Below, one piece after another: positions 5,094 to 6,152 of a stretch of DNA of 6,152 bases. How positions within the stretch are numbered: the first letter of the stretch is position 1; each line of letters opens with the position of its first letter. A program made the position numbers and the translations under genes. The stretch spans positions 1-6,152 of the forward strand of contig JACREV010000251.1 of the NCBI GenBank assembly GCA_016218095.1, given 5' to 3'. Source of the DNA: Deltaproteobacteria bacterium (GTDB taxonomy: Bacteria > Desulfobacterota > GWC2-55-46). Below the pieces are notes generated by a model. That model saw only the letters and a list, made by a program, of their open reading frames with translations, was not told the origin of the DNA and made no database searches.

Positions 5094-6152
5094 CTAACAG
5101 ACCATTATCTTCCCCTCGCTCACCGTTACCCTGTTCTTGCCCGTGACCTTTGCCTTGTACATCGCCTGGTCCGCGGCCTGGATGAGCTCCTCGAATCTTG
5201 TCACCTTCGCGTCGGGATACGTCGCCACCCCTACGCTCACGGTCACGGACTTGTCCATCCACGCGAACATGTGCGAGGCCACCTGCACCCGTATCCTTTC
5301 CGCGAGCGAGTACGCTTCATCCGTGTCGGTCCCGGCAAGCACTATGACGAACTCCTCTCCGCCGAAGCGCGAGGCGATCTCCTCTTTCCTGACGCTCCCC
5401 CTTATTATGTCCGAGACGGCCTTGAGGACCTCGTCCCCCCTGTCGTGGCCGAAGGTGTCGTTTATGGACTTGAAGTTGTCAATGTCGGCAAGGAGCACCG
5501 TGAGAGAGAAGCGGTGCCTCTCGGCGCGCGCCCATTCCTCGGCGAGCCTCAGGTTCAGGAACCGCCTGTTCGCGAGCCCGGTGAGGGTGTCGGTTATCGA
5601 GAGCTCCTGCACCTGCTGGTGGAGGATGGCGTTATCGAGCGCTATGGAGATCTGGTTGGCGAGGTACTCGAACAAGTGCATGTCCTCCTCGCTGTAGCGG
5701 TCGAGCGAGCCGAGCACAAGGAGGCCGTGTATCTTGTCCTGGTAAGCGAGAGGGATGTAGGCGGCCTCCCTCGGGGTAACGCTTGCGAACCCGAGCTCGA
5801 CCTCATGGCCCGCCCCGTGTTGTTTCACTATGAATATCTTCTTATCAGCCGCCGCCTTTCCGGGGTACCCTTCGCCGAGGGCTATGGACGGCAGGTCCGC
5901 CTTTGTCCCGTGCTGTGTATTCGGGATGAGCGTCTTTGTCCCTTCGTCGTATAAATACGCTATCCCCATGTGGGACTCGGTGACCGCGACTGCTATGTCG
6001 ACCATCTTGGTGAGGAGCTCTTTTAAATCGAGCGTGGACATGAGGAGCTTCGCGACCTCGTTGTGTTTCTTTAGCTTCTCCTCCCTCTTCCTTATGCCGT
6101 CGGCCATCTGGTTGAAGCCCTTGCCGATCGATTCGAACTGGTCGCCGGTCCG
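5094..6152 (-). CDS. Diguanylate cyclase, HAMP-GAF-GGDEF, C-terminal 352 residues (N-terminus beyond the right edge)
   Basis: Synthesises c-di-GMP from two GTP. The frame stays open to the window edge, so the ATG at 6107 is internal: the residues before it (FESIGKGFNQMADGIRKREEKL) read as the second helix of a HAMP domain. A membrane-anchored sensor is therefore inferred. In visible numbering the domains are HAMP end 1-27, GAF 36-180 (HMGIAYLYDEGTKTL to YLANQISIALDNA), and GGDEF 184-345. The GGDEF domain shows SITDTLTGLANRRF (185-198), metal ligand D223 in LLADIDNFKSINDTFGHDRGD, the intact active-site loop GGEEF (264-268), and the late motif VSVGVATYP (305-313). The inhibitory I-site, normally RxxD, reads R255-K-E-E258, so its Asp is Glu. 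The catalytic residues suggest an active enzyme. The GAF ligand is unknown. The next gene downstream is a c-di-GMP receptor. Confidence 0.95.
   Translation of the reverse strand, partial: RTGDQFESIGKGFNQMADGIRKREEKLKKHNEVAKLLMSTLDLKELLTKMVDIAVAVTESHMGIAYLYDEGTKTLIPNTQHGTKADLPSIALGEGYPGKAAADKKIFIVKQHGAGHEVELGFASVTPREAAYIPLAYQDKIHGLLVLGSLDRYSEEDMHLFEYLANQISIALDNAILHQQVQELSITDTLTGLANRRFLNLRLAEEWARAERHRFSLTVLLADIDNFKSINDTFGHDRGDEVLKAVSDIIRGSVRKEEIASRFGGEEFVIVLAGTDTDEAYSLAERIRVQVASHMFAWMDKSVTVSVGVATYPDAKVTRFEELIQAADQAMYKAKVTGKNRVTVSEGKIMVC

Noticed and set aside
5137..5954. Plus-strand open frames opposite the cyclase
   Set aside because: Shadows of a well-supported GAF-GGDEF coding region.
6105..6107. 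ATG at 6107 as the true start of the cyclase
   Set aside because: The frame remains open to the window edge, and the residues upstream look like the end of a HAMP domain; no Shine-Dalgarno precedes this ATG.

Overview
The window carries five protein genes, all read from the minus strand. Two are cut by the window edges: a valyl-tRNA synthetase loses its C-terminal part at the left edge, and a HAMP-GAF-GGDEF protein loses its N-terminal part at the right edge. No rRNA, tRNA, CRISPR array or insertion sequence was seen. The DNA is moderately GC-rich, with heavy use of AGG for Arg and ATA/ATC for Ile. Together with the gene types (a receiver protein with a long acidic tail, a YcgR-type PilZ protein, a HAMP-GAF diguanylate cyclase) and the intergenic palindromic repeats, this suggests a motile Gram-negative bacterium of the Deltaproteobacteria/Desulfobacterota or Nitrospirota type. 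That placement is an inference, and no genus can be named.

In the direction of transcription, right to left, the layout is as follows. (1) 6152-5094 is a membrane-type diguanylate cyclase ending at a strong intrinsic terminator (5044-5078). (2) 4917-4243 is a YcgR-like PilZ protein with both c-di-GMP binding motifs intact. It has a good Shine-Dalgarno and a close match to a sigma-28 (FliA) flagellar promoter (4956-4983), and it ends at a perfect 13-bp stem terminator (4187-4223). (3) 4242-3750 is a gene-free stretch that holds two palindromic repeat elements (3842-4011 and 4065-4160). (4) 3749-2838 is a ten-helix EamA/DMT-type transporter. (5) 2630-1209 is a receiver-domain protein with a long disordered acidic linker and a conserved-looking C-terminal helix. 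Its promoter is flanked and overlapped by a perfect 11-bp inverted repeat, and it ends at a terminator (1142-1190). (6) 1010-1 is valS.

Most genes look like separate transcription units, because terminators or long gaps separate them. The clearest functional link is between the cyclase, which makes c-di-GMP, and the YcgR-like protein next to it, which should bind c-di-GMP and slow the flagellar motor. The sigma-28-like promoter is independent support for the flagellar role. The receiver protein may belong to the same surface-behaviour or signalling sphere, but nothing in the window proves it. I found no clearly novel multi-gene system. The points most worth checking are the sigma-28 site, the operator-like repeat, the Thr-to-Ala receiver with its repeat-rich tail, and the two repeat elements.
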